A stretch of DNA of 36,698 nucleotides from Prevotella sp. (GCA_017964785.1 JAGCRH010000018.1:1-36698), one strand, 5' to 3'; shown: positions 14,525 through 22,821, counted from the stretch's first letter. A program made the numbers and translations. Notes: generated by a model not told the origin, from the sequence alone.

Positions 14525-16249
14525 TTATTCTTTCTCCTTCAAGACATAAACCTTCACCCAGTCCTTGTTGGCCATGTAGAGGGTCTTGCTGTTCTTCGGC
14601 AACCAGAAGGAGCAACTGACCACATCCTTGAAGGTGCTCCGGGAGATGGCTGGCGGGGTGGGAGAGTTGAGGATGACATCGCGCAGGCTCGGACACTTGG
14701 CGAAGGCCGCACCGCCGATCTTCTTCAGGGCAACGGGGAGTTCCACCTTGGCGAGCATCGTGCACTCCAGGAAGGCGTCGCTGCCGATGGAGGACACGGC
14801 GATGGGTATCTTGATGCTCTGCAGGGAAGCGCACTTCTCGAAGGCATCGTCGCCGATGGCTGTCAGGGCGGCGGGCAGGTCGATGCCAGGCAGTGAGGTG
14901 CACTCCTGAAAGGCCTTCGTGCCGATCTTCTTCACCGAGGCGGGCAGCGAGATGCTGCGCAGGGCGTTGCAACGGTAGAAGGTCTTGCTGTCGATCTCCG
15001 ACACTATGCCGTTGATGGCGACGCTGTCGAGGGTGGCGCAGCCCTCGAAGGCGCTGCTGCCGATGGTCTTGACCATATTGGGGATGATGACCTCGCGGAG
15101 GCTACTGCACTCCTTGAAGGCCTCGGAGCCGATCTTCGTCAGTGAGGCGGGGAATTCTATCTCCGCAAGGGTCTGGCACTTCTCAAAGGCGCTGTTGCCG
15201 ATTTCCTTGACGGTGGAGGGCAGGGAGAGGGCGGTGAGCGTGGTACAGCCGAGGAAAGTGTTGGAGTTGATCTCGTCGAGGGTGCCCTGGATGGTGACAG
15301 TGGTCATCGAGGTGCAGTTCTTGAAGACACCGCTGCCGAGTTTCGAGAGTTTGTCGAAGGTGACACCCACGAGGCTCTTACAGTCCTCGAAGGCATTGCT
15401 GCCAATCTTTTGGACATAACTCATCTCGACGGAGCCGAGGGCGGTGCAGTCCTCAAAGGCGGAGTTGCCGATCTCCTCGCAGTCTTCGGGCAAGTCGAGG
15501 GTGGGGATGCTCTTGCAGTCACGGAAGGCATCGTTGCCGATGGATTTCACGCTCTCCGGCAGTAACACGGTGACGAGACTCTCGCAGCCCTTGAAGGTGG
15601 CATTGGCGATCTTCTTGATCTTACCGATGATCTCGATGGTGGTGAGGGCCTTACAGCCGTTGAAGGCCTGGTCGCCGAGTTCGGTCACATTCTCGGGGAT
15701 CTCGATGGCGCTGAGGGCCTTGCAGTCCTCGAAAGCCTCGTTGCCGATGGTGGTGACACCCCGTGGGATGGTGATGGTGGCCAGTGACTCACAGCCCTGG
15801 AAGGCCTGATCGCCGATGGCGGTGACGCTCTCAGGGATGTTGACTTCCGGCAGCGAGGCGCAACCGTTGAAACAATTCTTGCTGATGGCGGTGATGCCAT
15901 GTGGCAGGGTGACTTTCAGCAGTTGCTTGGCGCCGCTGAAGAGTCCGTTGGGGAGTGTCATGGTGGCTCCCTTACCATCGGTAAAGACGGCTTCGGAGAG
16001 GTCGACGCTGGTGACGACACACTCACCCTTCTTCTCGTTGGCCTTCGAACGGTTCACGATCTGTTGGAGCAGTTTGATGTCGGCGCTGTTGAGCGGGCCG
16101 CTGACTTTCAACTCAGAGATTTTAAACATCTCTTCTTTCTGGATTTGCTTCGAGAGCGTTCCGACGGAATCCACCGTCACGTTCTTTGAAATCTGTGCGG
16201 AGGCAAACAGAGGTAGTGCTGCCAGCGCGATGGAAAGTAGTCTTTTCAT
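14525..16249 (-). CDS. Secreted BspA-type leucine-rich repeat protein (LRR_5)
   Basis: 574 aa. The signal peptide covers residues 1-18 (MKRLLSIALAALPLFASA, then Q). From about residue 95 to 560 it consists of some 20 LRR_5 repeats of 22-24 aa with the pattern 'I-G-x-x-A-F-x-x-C-x-x-L-x-x-I-x-I-P-x-x-V-x-x'. These BspA-like repeats in Treponema, Tannerella and Prevotella mediate adhesion and protein binding at the cell surface. It ends in a normal helix or strand, with no sorting domain visible. Unusually, it sits inside a housekeeping operon, 7 bases behind trmB and one base before mrp, so it should be made constitutively. Confidence 0.9.
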   Translation of the reverse strand: MKRLLSIALAALPLFASAQISKNVTVDSVGTLSKQIQKEEMFKISELKVSGPLNSADIKLLQQIVNRSKANEKKGECVVTSVDLSEAVFTDGKGATMTLPNGLFSGAKQLLKVTLPHGITAISKNCFNGCASLPEVNIPESVTAIGDQAFQGCESLATITIPRGVTTIGNEAFEDCKALSAIEIPENVTELGDQAFNGCKALTTIEIIGKIKKIANATFKGCESLVTVLLPESVKSIGNDAFRDCKSIPTLDLPEDCEEIGNSAFEDCTALGSVEMSYVQKIGSNAFEDCKSLVGVTFDKLSKLGSGVFKNCTSMTTVTIQGTLDEINSNTFLGCTTLTALSLPSTVKEIGNSAFEKCQTLAEIEFPASLTKIGSEAFKECSSLREVIIPNMVKTIGSSAFEGCATLDSVAINGIVSEIDSKTFYRCNALRSISLPASVKKIGTKAFQECTSLPGIDLPAALTAIGDDAFEKCASLQSIKIPIAVSSIGSDAFLECTMLAKVELPVALKKIGGAAFAKCPSLRDVILNSPTPPAISRSTFKDVVSCSFWLPKNSKTLYMANKDWVKVYVLKEKE

Positions 16250-16256
16250 ATCGTTA

Positions 16257-17018
16257 TTATTTTGCTTTGTCGAGGCTGCTGCGCTTCGTGCGGTGGTAGG
16301 AGCGGTAGTCGTCGAGTTCGATCTCGATGTCGGGCTCTGTCAGAGCACCGTCGCGAGGCAGTTGCCATTTCATGTACTTGATGTTCAGGCCCCGGGCAAT
16401 CCACATGGATTCGTAGTAGGTCTGAATCGTGAGGAGTTCAGGGCTGATTTCGCCTGAGTGATACAGATCCTCGGTTCTGAAGAGCAGGGGTAGGCGGTTC
16501 TTCTCTACCATATAGGAGGTATAGGTAAAGAGGAAGTTCGAGTCGGTCTTCAGGTGGATGATGCCACCGTCGATGAGAAAATGGCGGTAGCGTGCCATGA
16601 AGAAAGTTGAGGTGAGACGCTTGCGAGGGTTCTTCATCTGCGGGTCGCTGAAGGTGAGCCAGATCTCCTGTACCTCGTCCTCGGCGAAGAAACGCTCGAT
16701 GATCTCGATGTTCGTGCGGAGGAAGGCCACGTTTTTCAGGCCTTCGTGGAGAGCCTGGGTGGCTCCTGTCCACATGCGGGCTCCCTTGATGTCGACGCCG
16801 ATGAAGTTGAGGTCGGGGTAGAGTTTGGCGAGTTCCACGGTGTATTCACCCTTGCCGCAGCCCAGTTCGAGCACGATGGGGTTTTGGTTGTGGAAATACT
16901 GCTCGTGCCAGTGTCCCTGCATCTCAAAGGGCACGTGTTCCACTACCGAATATGGGTACTGGAACACGTTCTCGTAGGTCTCCATGTCGGCGAACTTCGC
17001 CAGTTTGCCTTTGCCCAT
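16257..17018 (-). CDS. trmB: tRNA (guanine-N7-)-methyltransferase
   Basis: 253 aa. TrmB methylates G46 in the variable loop of tRNAs with S-adenosylmethionine. The SAM site is seen as '[12 protein letters not shown]' (about 49-60) and the acidic loop as '[11 protein letters not shown]'. The family motif reads '[15 protein letters not shown]' (123-137, Asp125), the Bacteroidetes form of PDPWPKKRH. The C-terminus '[14 protein letters not shown]' is a basic tail for RNA contact. Length is usual for the phylum. It lies in the ilvE-mrp operon, 6 bases behind DUF975. Confidence 0.95.
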   Translation of the reverse strand: MGKGKLAKFADMETYENVFQYPYSVVEHVPFEMQGHWHEQYFHNQNPIVLELGCGKGEYTVELAKLYPDLNFIGVDIKGARMWTGATQALHEGLKNVAFLRTNIEIIERFFAEDEVQEIWLTFSDPQMKNPRKRLTSTFFMARYRHFLIDGGIIHLKTDSNFLFTYTSYMVEKNRLPLLFRTEDLYHSGEISPELLTIQTYYESMWIARGLNIKYMKWQLPRDGALTEPDIEIELDDYRSYHRTKRSSLDKAK

Positions 17019-17024
17019 GCGCTA

Positions 17025-17654
17025 TTAAAACTCTGACAATTCCGGTTTCTCTGCCTTCAGATCTTCATAGGCGTGCGCCAAGGCTGTTTGCATATAGGGA
17101 TACAAGAGGAGGAATCCGATACCGAGCGTCAAAGTGGACAGGATCATCCAGCCAAGGAAACTGAGGAACAGCCAGACGAGTTCTCCCTTGTGACCGTCTG
17201 TCATCTTCCAACTCTTCTTGATGGCGTCGAGGGCATCAATCTCCGGATCGTCCTTCATGATGAAGTCTGTCATAACGAAACCTGCAGCGAGGATGATGCC
17301 AGGGACAATCAGCAGCAAGAAGCCGATGCAGATGAGGAGTCCCATGCAGAATTCAGCCAGGAAGACACGAACGAAATCCTTGTAGCCGTCGAAGAGATGT
17401 CCATAGCCGATATCCTCATTGCGGATGAGTCTGAGGAAATAGTTGGCGAAACCCCAACTCAATGGCAGACAGGCGAGCGTCCAGATAGCATTGGTGCCGT
17501 AACTCATGGTCATATTATTCCCCATAGGGGTGGTGATGGTCCAACTGACACCTACACTGAGAAGTAAGTAAATGAGCGAAGCAATGATAGCCTTACTCCA
17601 CTTGCCCTCCAAACAGGCGAGAGCCTTGTTCTTGTAATATTGATTGGTTCCCAT
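17025..17654 (-). CDS. DUF975-family integral membrane protein
   Basis: 209 aa. The protein starts 'YYKNKALACLEGKWSKAIIASLIYLLL', typical of DUF975, and has four to five membrane segments (about 21-38, 50-72, 100-130, 160-195). Between them lies the conserved 'DAIKKSWKMTDGHKGELVWLFLSFLGW'. It ends in an acidic cytoplasmic tail. Function in the family is unknown; homologues may act in membrane or envelope homeostasis. It is in the operon between ilvE (16 bases) and trmB (6 bases). Confidence 0.85.
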   Translation of the reverse strand: MGTNQYYKNKALACLEGKWSKAIIASLIYLLLSVGVSWTITTPMGNNMTMSYGTNAIWTLACLPLSWGFANYFLRLIRNEDIGYGHLFDGYKDFVRVFLAEFCMGLLICIGFLLLIVPGIILAAGFVMTDFIMKDDPEIDALDAIKKSWKMTDGHKGELVWLFLSFLGWMILSTLTLGIGFLLLYPYMQTALAHAYEDLKAEKPELSEF

Positions 17655-17670
17655 AATTATTCACTATTAA

Positions 17671-18687
17671 CTACTCAATGACGACGGTGGTCCAACCGTG
17701 CTTGTCCTCAATTTCGCCGTACTGGATGCCGCGGAGGGTATCGAAGAGTTTCTTCGACATCGGGCCGGGCTTCTCACCGAAGGAGTAACGCTTGCCGGTG
17801 TCGAGGTCGTCGATGTAAGAGATGGGGCTGATGACGGCTGCTGTGCCACAAGCACCTGCCTCCTCGAAGGTCTCAAGCTCCTCTTCAGGAATCGGACGGC
17901 GCTCCACCTTCATGCCGAGGTCTTCTGCCACCTGCATCAGGCTCTTGTTGGTGATGGAGGGCAGGATAGAGGTAGACTTCGGGGTGATGTAGGTGTTGTT
18001 CTTGATGCCGAAGAAGTTGGCGGCACCGCACTCGTCCATGTATTTCTTCTCCTTGGCGTCGAGGTAGAACTCGCAGGCGTAGCCCTTCTCGTGGGCCAGG
18101 TTGTTGGCGAAGAGGGAGGCAGCGTAGTTACCACCCACCTTATACTTACCAGTGCCGAGGGGAGCCGAGCGGTCGTAGTCGCGGATGATCACGTAGGGAT
18201 TGGCAGCGAAGCCTCCCTTGAAGTACGGGCCTACGGGGGTGACGAAGATCAGGAAACAATACTCCTTGGCGGGATGCACACCCACCTGGGCACTCGTTCC
18301 GATGAGCAGCGGACGGATATAGAGCGTGGCACCGCTCTCGTAGGTGGGGATCCACTCCTGGTTCAGGCGAACCACCTTCTTCACCATCTCCGTGAACAAC
18401 TCGGTGCTGACCTCGGGCATCATGATACCGCGGCAGGTGGATTGCAGACGGGCTGCATTCTCGTCGACACGGAAGATGCGCACCTTACCGTCGGGACAAC
18501 GATAGGCTTTCAGACCCTCGAAAGCCTCCTGACCATAATGCAGACATGTAGCAGCCATGTGCAGGTTCAGATACTCGTCGGAGCAGACCTCGATCTCGCC
18601 CCATTTACCATCACGGTAGTAACAACGTACGTTGTAGTCGGTCTTCATGTAGCCGAATGACAGACTACCCCAGTCTAAATTCTTCAT
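17671..18687 (-). CDS. ilvE: Branched-chain amino acid aminotransferase
   Basis: 338 aa. IlvE transfers the amino group between glutamate and the keto acids of leucine, isoleucine and valine, with pyridoxal phosphate. The substrate region 'YGQEAFEGLKAYR' is at about 51-63 and 'TLYIRPLLIGT' at 121-131. The PLP lysine is Lys183 in 'GTGKYKVGGNYAASL', as in the larger class with human BCAT. 'DECGAANFFGI' and 'EAGACGTAAVISPI' complete the family pattern. It is the first gene of the five-gene minus-strand operon and has a good promoter at 18721-18751. Confidence 0.95.
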   Translation of the reverse strand: MKNLDWGSLSFGYMKTDYNVRCYYRDGKWGEIEVCSDEYLNLHMAATCLHYGQEAFEGLKAYRCPDGKVRIFRVDENAARLQSTCRGIMMPEVSTELFTEMVKKVVRLNQEWIPTYESGATLYIRPLLIGTSAQVGVHPAKEYCFLIFVTPVGPYFKGGFAANPYVIIRDYDRSAPLGTGKYKVGGNYAASLFANNLAHEKGYACEFYLDAKEKKYMDECGAANFFGIKNNTYITPKSTSILPSITNKSLMQVAEDLGMKVERRPIPEEELETFEEAGACGTAAVISPISYIDDLDTGKRYSFGEKPGPMSKKLFDTLRGIQYGEIEDKHGWTTVVIE

Positions 18688-18720
18688 ATTCCTTTTGTGT
18701 TAAAGTTTCAATTCTGCTTG

Positions 18721-18751
18721 CAAAAGTAATCAAATTATTGATTATGAACAA
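18721..18751 (-). promoter_or_regulatory. Promoter of the ilvE-mrp operon
   Basis: On the minus strand TTG (18751-18749), 20 bases and TACTTTTG (18728-18721), 33 bases before the ilvE start. Confidence 0.7.
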
Positions 18752-18789
18752 CATTTTTGCCTGAAAAGTGCCGTTTTCCCTCACTTTTC

Positions 18790-18820
18790 TTGTCAGTTTG
18801 CAAGGAAATGACTACCTTTG
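18790..18820 (+). promoter_or_regulatory. Promoter of the outer-membrane protein gene
   Basis: TTG (18790-18792), 20 bases and TACCTTTG (18813-18820). This lies inside the upstream extension of the open frame, so the start at 18855 is the real one. Confidence 0.75.
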
Positions 18821-18854
18821 CGGCAGATTTTTAACATTATTAATACAGGAAACA

Positions 18855-19598
18855 ATGAAAAAACTTCTTTTAATGGCATTCCTGGCAGTTGGTATGACAG
18901 CCAATGCTGAGGAGAAAAACGAAAATGTGATGCTGAACGATGCCAACATGGTGACGTTTGCTGCCAATGATGACAATAATGGCGGTGGCGTGAAGTTGGG
19001 TCAGGGTGCAGACGAGGATGACAACTGGACGATGCACTTCGCTGTGGGTGTCGATATTCCCGTCAGCACCGGTGGCCTGGATTTCGCCCCGTTCCGTTCT
19101 TGGGATATCAACGTGACGCTTTTGCAGTATGACTGGACACCGAAGAAGTCAAAGACCACACTTTCTGCCGGTCTGGGATTCGAGTGGCGTAACTACACGC
19201 TGAGCGGACATGACAATATGTTTGTGAAGGCTAACGACCTGGTTGGTGTCGTTCATCGTGACGGTGAGATGTCAGAACTCTCTTCCCGCGTTCATACGGT
19301 GGGTCTTGCCATGCCTCTGCTCATCAAGCAGCGCTTTGGCAAGAACTTCGCCATCTCGGTGGGCGCCCAGTTGAACTGGAACTACTATGCCCGTCTGAAC
19401 AACTACTATGAGGTGGGTGATCACGAGATCGACGACCTGACGAAGAAGATTGGTCAGCGCCCCATCACCGTCGACATCCTCGGCATCGTACACGTGGCCA
19501 AGGGTCTCGGCATCTATTGCAAGTACTCGCCGATGAGCGTGTTTAAGAAGGACAAGGGTCCTGACTTCAAGTCACTCTCCGTTGGCTTCTACTTCTAA
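18855..19598 (+). CDS. Outer-membrane beta-barrel-like protein
   Basis: 247 aa from ATG 18855. The frame is open from 18768, but that start precedes the promoter, and only 18855 begins with a signal peptide (MKKLLLMAFLAVGMTANA). Amphipathic strands alternate through the mature part (WTMHFAVGVDIPV, WDINVTLLQYDW, TTLSAGLGFEWRNYTL, FAISVGAQLNWNYYARL). The chain ends 'KSLSVGFYF', the terminal aromatic signature of outer-membrane barrels. An Asp/Asn-Gly-rich stretch lies at 29-60. Substrate is unknown. Its last 27 bases overlap the end of xseB on the opposite strand. Confidence 0.8.
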   Translation: MKKLLLMAFLAVGMTANAEEKNENVMLNDANMVTFAANDDNNGGGVKLGQGADEDDNWTMHFAVGVDIPVSTGGLDFAPFRSWDINVTLLQYDWTPKKSKTTLSAGLGFEWRNYTLSGHDNMFVKANDLVGVVHRDGEMSELSSRVHTVGLAMPLLIKQRFGKNFAISVGAQLNWNYYARLNNYYEVGDHEIDDLTKKIGQRPITVDILGIVHVAKGLGIYCKYSPMSVFKKDKGPDFKSLSVGFYF

Positions 19599-19772
19599 TT
19601 GACGGATTTCCGCTTCTGTCTTGGACAGTTTGTCCTTGCAGAATTTGATTAATCGCTGTGCTTCTTTCAGTTGCACAGCGATTTCGTCTATGCTGTACTC
19701 GTCGTTTTCCATCTTGCGGACGATGGTTTGGAGTTGTGCGAAGGCGGCTTCGTATTTCTGTTCTTCTTTCAT
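19572..19772 (-). CDS. xseB: Exodeoxyribonuclease VII small subunit
   Basis: 66 aa, the usual XseB size. It has the family pattern 'KYEAAFAQLQTIVRKMENDEYSIDEIAVQLKEAQRLIKFCKDKL', a helical hairpin that binds the C-terminal helix of XseA. ExoVII degrades single-stranded DNA in both directions and acts in repair and tolerance to trapped topoisomerase. It follows xseA by 12 bases and overlaps the end of the convergent outer-membrane protein gene by 27 bases. Confidence 0.93.
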   Translation of the reverse strand: MKEEQKYEAAFAQLQTIVRKMENDEYSIDEIAVQLKEAQRLIKFCKDKLSKTEAEIRQLEVEANGE

Positions 19773-19786
19773 GGGGATGGGTATTT

Positions 19787-19822
19787 ATGGGTTGAATGGG
19801 TTTGATGGGTCGGATGGGAGGA
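19787..19822. repeat. 9-bp tandem repeat at the xseA 3' end
   Basis: Four units ATGGGTTGA, ATGGGTTTG, ATGGGTCGG and ATGGGAGGA code the XseA tail 'SDPSNPFNP'. The reverse complement matches the repeat family at 26313-26357. Confidence 0.8.
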
Positions 19823-20044
19823 CGGTGGAACGGACGGTGCCGTTGGCGAGGCGGGTCTCGATCTCGTCGCCGGGGCGGAGCGCAGAGGCATCGCGCAGGG
19901 CCTTGCCGTCTTTGAGGGTGATGCTGTAGCCGCGCCGAAGCAAAAGGGCGGGGTCGAGGCTCTTGGCCTTTTCCTCGATGAGTTGCAGGCGGTGCTTCTC
20001 GGTCATCAGGCGGCGGTCGAGGAGGATGGGGAGGCGATTCGCTA

Positions 20045-20072
20045 AATTGATAATGGATAATTGATAATTGAT
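20045..20072. repeat. 7-bp tandem repeat in xseA, four units
   Basis: ATTGATA, ATGGATA, ATTGATA and ATTGATA code 'INYQLSII' on the minus strand, in the coiled-coil region. Confidence 0.85.
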
Positions 20073-20178
20073 AATTTTCTGGTGCGCAGAGTGGGCGAGG
20101 CGACTGTTGAGGGCGTCGAGGCGGGCTTCGTGGCGGGTTCTGACGGCGGTGAAGATGCGGGGGAGGGTCTCGGAGAGC

Positions 20179-20206
20179 GTGATAAGTGATGAGTGATAAG
20201 TGATCA
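20179..20206. repeat. 7-bp tandem repeat in xseA, four units
   Basis: GTGATAA, GTGATGA, GTGATAA and GTGATCA code 'LITYHSSLIT' on the minus strand, in the coiled-coil region. Confidence 0.85.
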
Positions 20207-20483
20207 GTTTTTGCTGGGCAGCATGGGCGAGGCGGTCCTGGGCATCGTTGATGGCATCGAGGACGGTTTTCAGGTGGTCGATGAGGAAGGCGGCAGCGGC
20301 AGTGGGGGTCTTTACCCGGGTGTGACTCACCATGTCGAGGATGCTCTCGTCGCGGTCGTGGCCGATGCCGGTGATGATGGGGATGGGGAAGTTGGCGACA
20401 TTCTCAGCAAGGGCGAGGGTGTCGAAGCCGCTCATGTCGCTGGTCGCCCCGCCGCCCCGGATGATTACTACGCAGTCGAAATT

Positions 20484-20504
20484 AGAGGTGAGAGGTGAGA
20501 GGTG
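20484..20504. repeat. 7-bp tandem repeat at the xseA frame break, three units
   Basis: AGAGGTG is repeated exactly three times. Seven is not a multiple of three, so each gain or loss shifts the frame. The other three 7-bp arrays near xseA have four units. Confidence 0.9.
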
Positions 20505-20992
20505 AGAGAATAGAATTTTTCCAAGGCGGCGATGATGCTTTGTTCCACGCCTTCGCCCTGCATCGTGGCGGGGAAGAGGCGCGTCTCGAAACGGAAACCG
20601 TAGGGATTATCGGCCAGTTGGTTGCAGAAGTCGCCGTAGCCGGCGGCGGTCTCGGACGAGATGACGGCGATGCGCTGGCAGAAGAGCGGCAGATGGAGTT
20701 CTTTCTGCAAGTCGAAGACACCCTCGGCCTTCAACTGTCGGATGATTTCCTGGCGCTTGCGGGCCATGTCGCCGAGGGTGTAGGTGGGGTCGATGTCGGT
20801 GACGATCCACGAGAAACCGAAGGCCTCGTGGAATTGGGCGTAGACCTTCAGCAGTACCTTCATGCCGGCGTGGAGCCGCTGGCCGGTGATGCGCTCGAAC
20901 CCGGGGCGGATGAGCATCCACTTCGAGGCCCAGCACTTGGCCGAGGCTCGGGCGAGGGGGGTGGATGATCGACCCGACAGCCCCGACGATGA

Positions 20993-21082
20993 ACCGAAAG
21001 CCCCTGAGCCCCCGAAAGCCCCTGAGCCCCCGATGGTCCTTGAGGCTCCGACGGCCCCTGAGCCCCCGAAAGCCCCTGCATC
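20993..21082. repeat. 18-bp tandem repeat, five units, in the xseA OB-fold region
   Basis: Units of 18 bp (consensus CCCGAAAGCCCCTGAGCC) keep the frame and code a GGSGAF-type linker between 'YMELVQYEE' and 'ARASAKCWASKW', which are adjacent in normal XseA. Confidence 0.85.
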
Positions 21083-21263
21083 TGGCATCGCCGAGGGGCT
21101 TTCTTCGTACTGCACCAGTTCCATGTAGCAGTGCCCGTGGCTCTCGCGGCACTCCGACAACTCCGCCTCTACCCAATACTCATTGGGTATCTCGCACTCG
21201 ATGACCTCGCGCACGAGGCGGTTGAGTTCCAGGAGGGTTATATGCTGCTCGCTTTTCATTTCT

Positions 21264-21291
21264 CTCACCTCTTACCTCTCACCACTCACCT
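21264..21291. repeat. 7-bp tandem repeat between the protease gene and xseA
   Basis: CTCACCT, CTTACCT, CTCACCA and CTCACCT: four units lie immediately upstream of the xseA ATG and overlap the last bases of the protease gene, so they may alter the xseA ribosome-binding region. Confidence 0.85.
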
Positions 21292-22813
21292 CTACTTTCC
21301 CAATCATATACGCCCGCCAGAAGTTCGGGGTGCCGTAGCCGTGGATATTGTCCGGCTCATCGTGCTGGCTGGCGGTCTGTCGCACCAGGGCGATGATGTC
21401 GAGGGCGGTCTTCTCGGGCAGCGCCTGCCAGAGACAGGCCACGAGCCCCGCCACGATCGGTGTCGAGAACGACGTTCCCATATCCCTGACGATGGTGCCG
21501 CGCCCGGAGATGAGCACCGCCGGCGAGCCGAGGGCCATCACGTCGGGTTTTACTCTTCCGTCCTGCGTCGGGCCGACGCCGCTGAACGGCGCGTTCTCCT
21601 TCTGGCGGTTCAGGGCGCCCACGGTCAGGATGTTGTTCGCATCGCCGGGCACCTCGATTTTCTTCCACGGCCCCATGCCACTATTACCGGCGGAACTGAC
21701 GAGGATGATGCCTTTCTGTGCCAGCATCGAGGCGGCGCGCGAGATGAGCGCCGTGCGCCCGTCGAGGTCGCGCTGGCGGTAGTCGTTGTCGGTGCCGTCG
21801 TAGTTGCTGTAGCCGAGGCTGCTGCTGATGATGTCCACGCCTGCCGAGTCGGCGAATTCCGCCGCCATCGTCCAGTAGTCCTCCTCCACGGGCTGCTCCG
21901 AATGCTGGTCCTCGCTGCGCAACAGCCAGTAGCGGGCCTCGGGGGCGGTGCCTACGAGTATTTGCGGCTCGTTGGTGGCCATCGTCGAGAGCACCTTTGT
22001 GCCGTGGTCGGTCTCGCGGCAGAGGATCTCGGGGATTGGCTCTTCCGACCGGAGCGCGCGGAAGTCAGGTGTCTGTCCCCGCGGTCCGTATCCCCGTGCT
22101 TCGGGGCTCCACACGAAGTTCTTCCCCCCCACGATGTTCGCCCGTTGCAGGGCGGGTATCTCGTTGGCGTTCTGGAAGCCGCCGTCGATCACGGCGATGG
22201 TCATGCCTTTGCCCCGGCAGCCGATGTCGTGCAGGCGGTGCCCGCTGAGCATCTCTATCTGCTCGCGGCCGTTGCCGTAGAGGTCGCCGCGGATGCTGTC
22301 CCATTGGTTCCAGCCCTCGTGCACCTTGATCTTCGGGCCGCGCCGCTCGATCGAGTCGGGCGACTGCCACACCTGCCGGGCCTCGCTGACGAACGGGAGT
22401 TCCGCCAGGCAGCGCAGCAGCAGTGTGTCGGTGGAGCGCACGAGCACGGTGTTCTGCCAGCGTGAGGTGCCGACAAACTGCCAGTCGGGCTTCCCGCGGC
22501 GGCGAATCGGAGGATTCGCCTGGCGCTCCATCTCTTTCAGGTATTTGGCCGAGACGGGCAGGTCGGTGGAGTCGAGGCTGAGCCCCTGCCGGCGGCGACG
22601 CTCGATGCTCTTGTGCGAGAGCCAACGGCCGGGGTGTTCGAGCGAGTAGGCGGTGCCCTGCTTGTCGCGCAGGGTATAGCGCCAGATGTACTGCTTCGGG
22701 CCCGGATATTTCACCTTGCTCGCCGCCTGTGCCGCCGAGTCCTGTGCCGCCGTGCCACCCAGGAGCGCCACGGCGAGGCAAATCAGAAGCCTTATAGTTA
22801 CCAGTTTCTTCAT
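21272..22813 (-). CDS. Secreted subtilisin-like serine protease (family S8)
   Basis: 513 aa from ATG 22813. The frame is open to 23095, but that part crosses the promoter at 22822-22853 and the neighbouring gene. The signal peptide is about residues 1-29. An N-terminal domain with 'RWLSHKSIERRRRQGLSLDSTDLPVS'-type sequence (65-88) is typical of Bacteroidetes S8 proteases. The catalytic triad reads Asp210 (IAVIDGGF), His270 (TDHGTKVL) and Ser448 (GTSFSTPIVAGL), with oxyanion Asn377 (SSAGNSG). No type IX sorting domain follows; the chain ends soon after 'HGYGTPNFWRAY'. It is probably active in the periplasm or outside the cell. The last bases overlap the 7-bp array before xseA. Confidence 0.92.
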   Translation of the reverse strand: MKKLVTIRLLICLAVALLGGTAAQDSAAQAASKVKYPGPKQYIWRYTLRDKQGTAYSLEHPGRWLSHKSIERRRRQGLSLDSTDLPVSAKYLKEMERQANPPIRRRGKPDWQFVGTSRWQNTVLVRSTDTLLLRCLAELPFVSEARQVWQSPDSIERRGPKIKVHEGWNQWDSIRGDLYGNGREQIEMLSGHRLHDIGCRGKGMTIAVIDGGFQNANEIPALQRANIVGGKNFVWSPEARGYGPRGQTPDFRALRSEEPIPEILCRETDHGTKVLSTMATNEPQILVGTAPEARYWLLRSEDQHSEQPVEEDYWTMAAEFADSAGVDIISSSLGYSNYDGTDNDYRQRDLDGRTALISRAASMLAQKGIILVSSAGNSGMGPWKKIEVPGDANNILTVGALNRQKENAPFSGVGPTQDGRVKPDVMALGSPAVLISGRGTIVRDMGTSFSTPIVAGLVACLWQALPEKTALDIIALVRQTASQHDEPDNIHGYGTPNFWRAYMIGKVEVSGER

Positions 22814-22821
22814 TCCGTCTG

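Larger units (their letters stand above)
19785..21259 (-). pseudogene. xseA: Exodeoxyribonuclease VII large subunit, frame broken by a 7-bp repeat
   Basis: Two frames encode XseA. The first runs 21259-20468 (ATG, MKSEQHITLLELNRLVREVI; OB-fold, then 'ISSETAAGYGDFCNQL'). The second contains 'FDCVVIIRGGGATSDMSGFD', 'PIITGIGHDRDESILD' and 'THTAAAA'-like RVKTPTAAAAFL, and ends at 19785. The break lies in the tandem 7-bp array at 20484-20504 (minus strand CACCTCT three times). In the present reading the first frame stops at TAG 20468-20470. A fourth unit would join both frames without a stop; so would a single unit. XseA is the catalytic subunit of ExoVII. The OB-fold is further split by a Gly/Ser/Ala-rich insert of about 50 aa made of 18-bp repeats, and two more 7-bp arrays lie in the C-terminal coiled coil. 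This is either a phase-variable gene in the off state, a true pseudogene or an assembly error. Confidence 0.85.

Noticed and set aside
17698-18660. 320-aa plus-strand frame opposite ilvE
   Set aside because: Shadow of a well-conserved ilvE gene.
21131-22465. 444-aa open frame on the plus strand
   Set aside because: Lies opposite the subtilisin-like protease, whose catalytic triad is intact; composition is that of an antisense frame.
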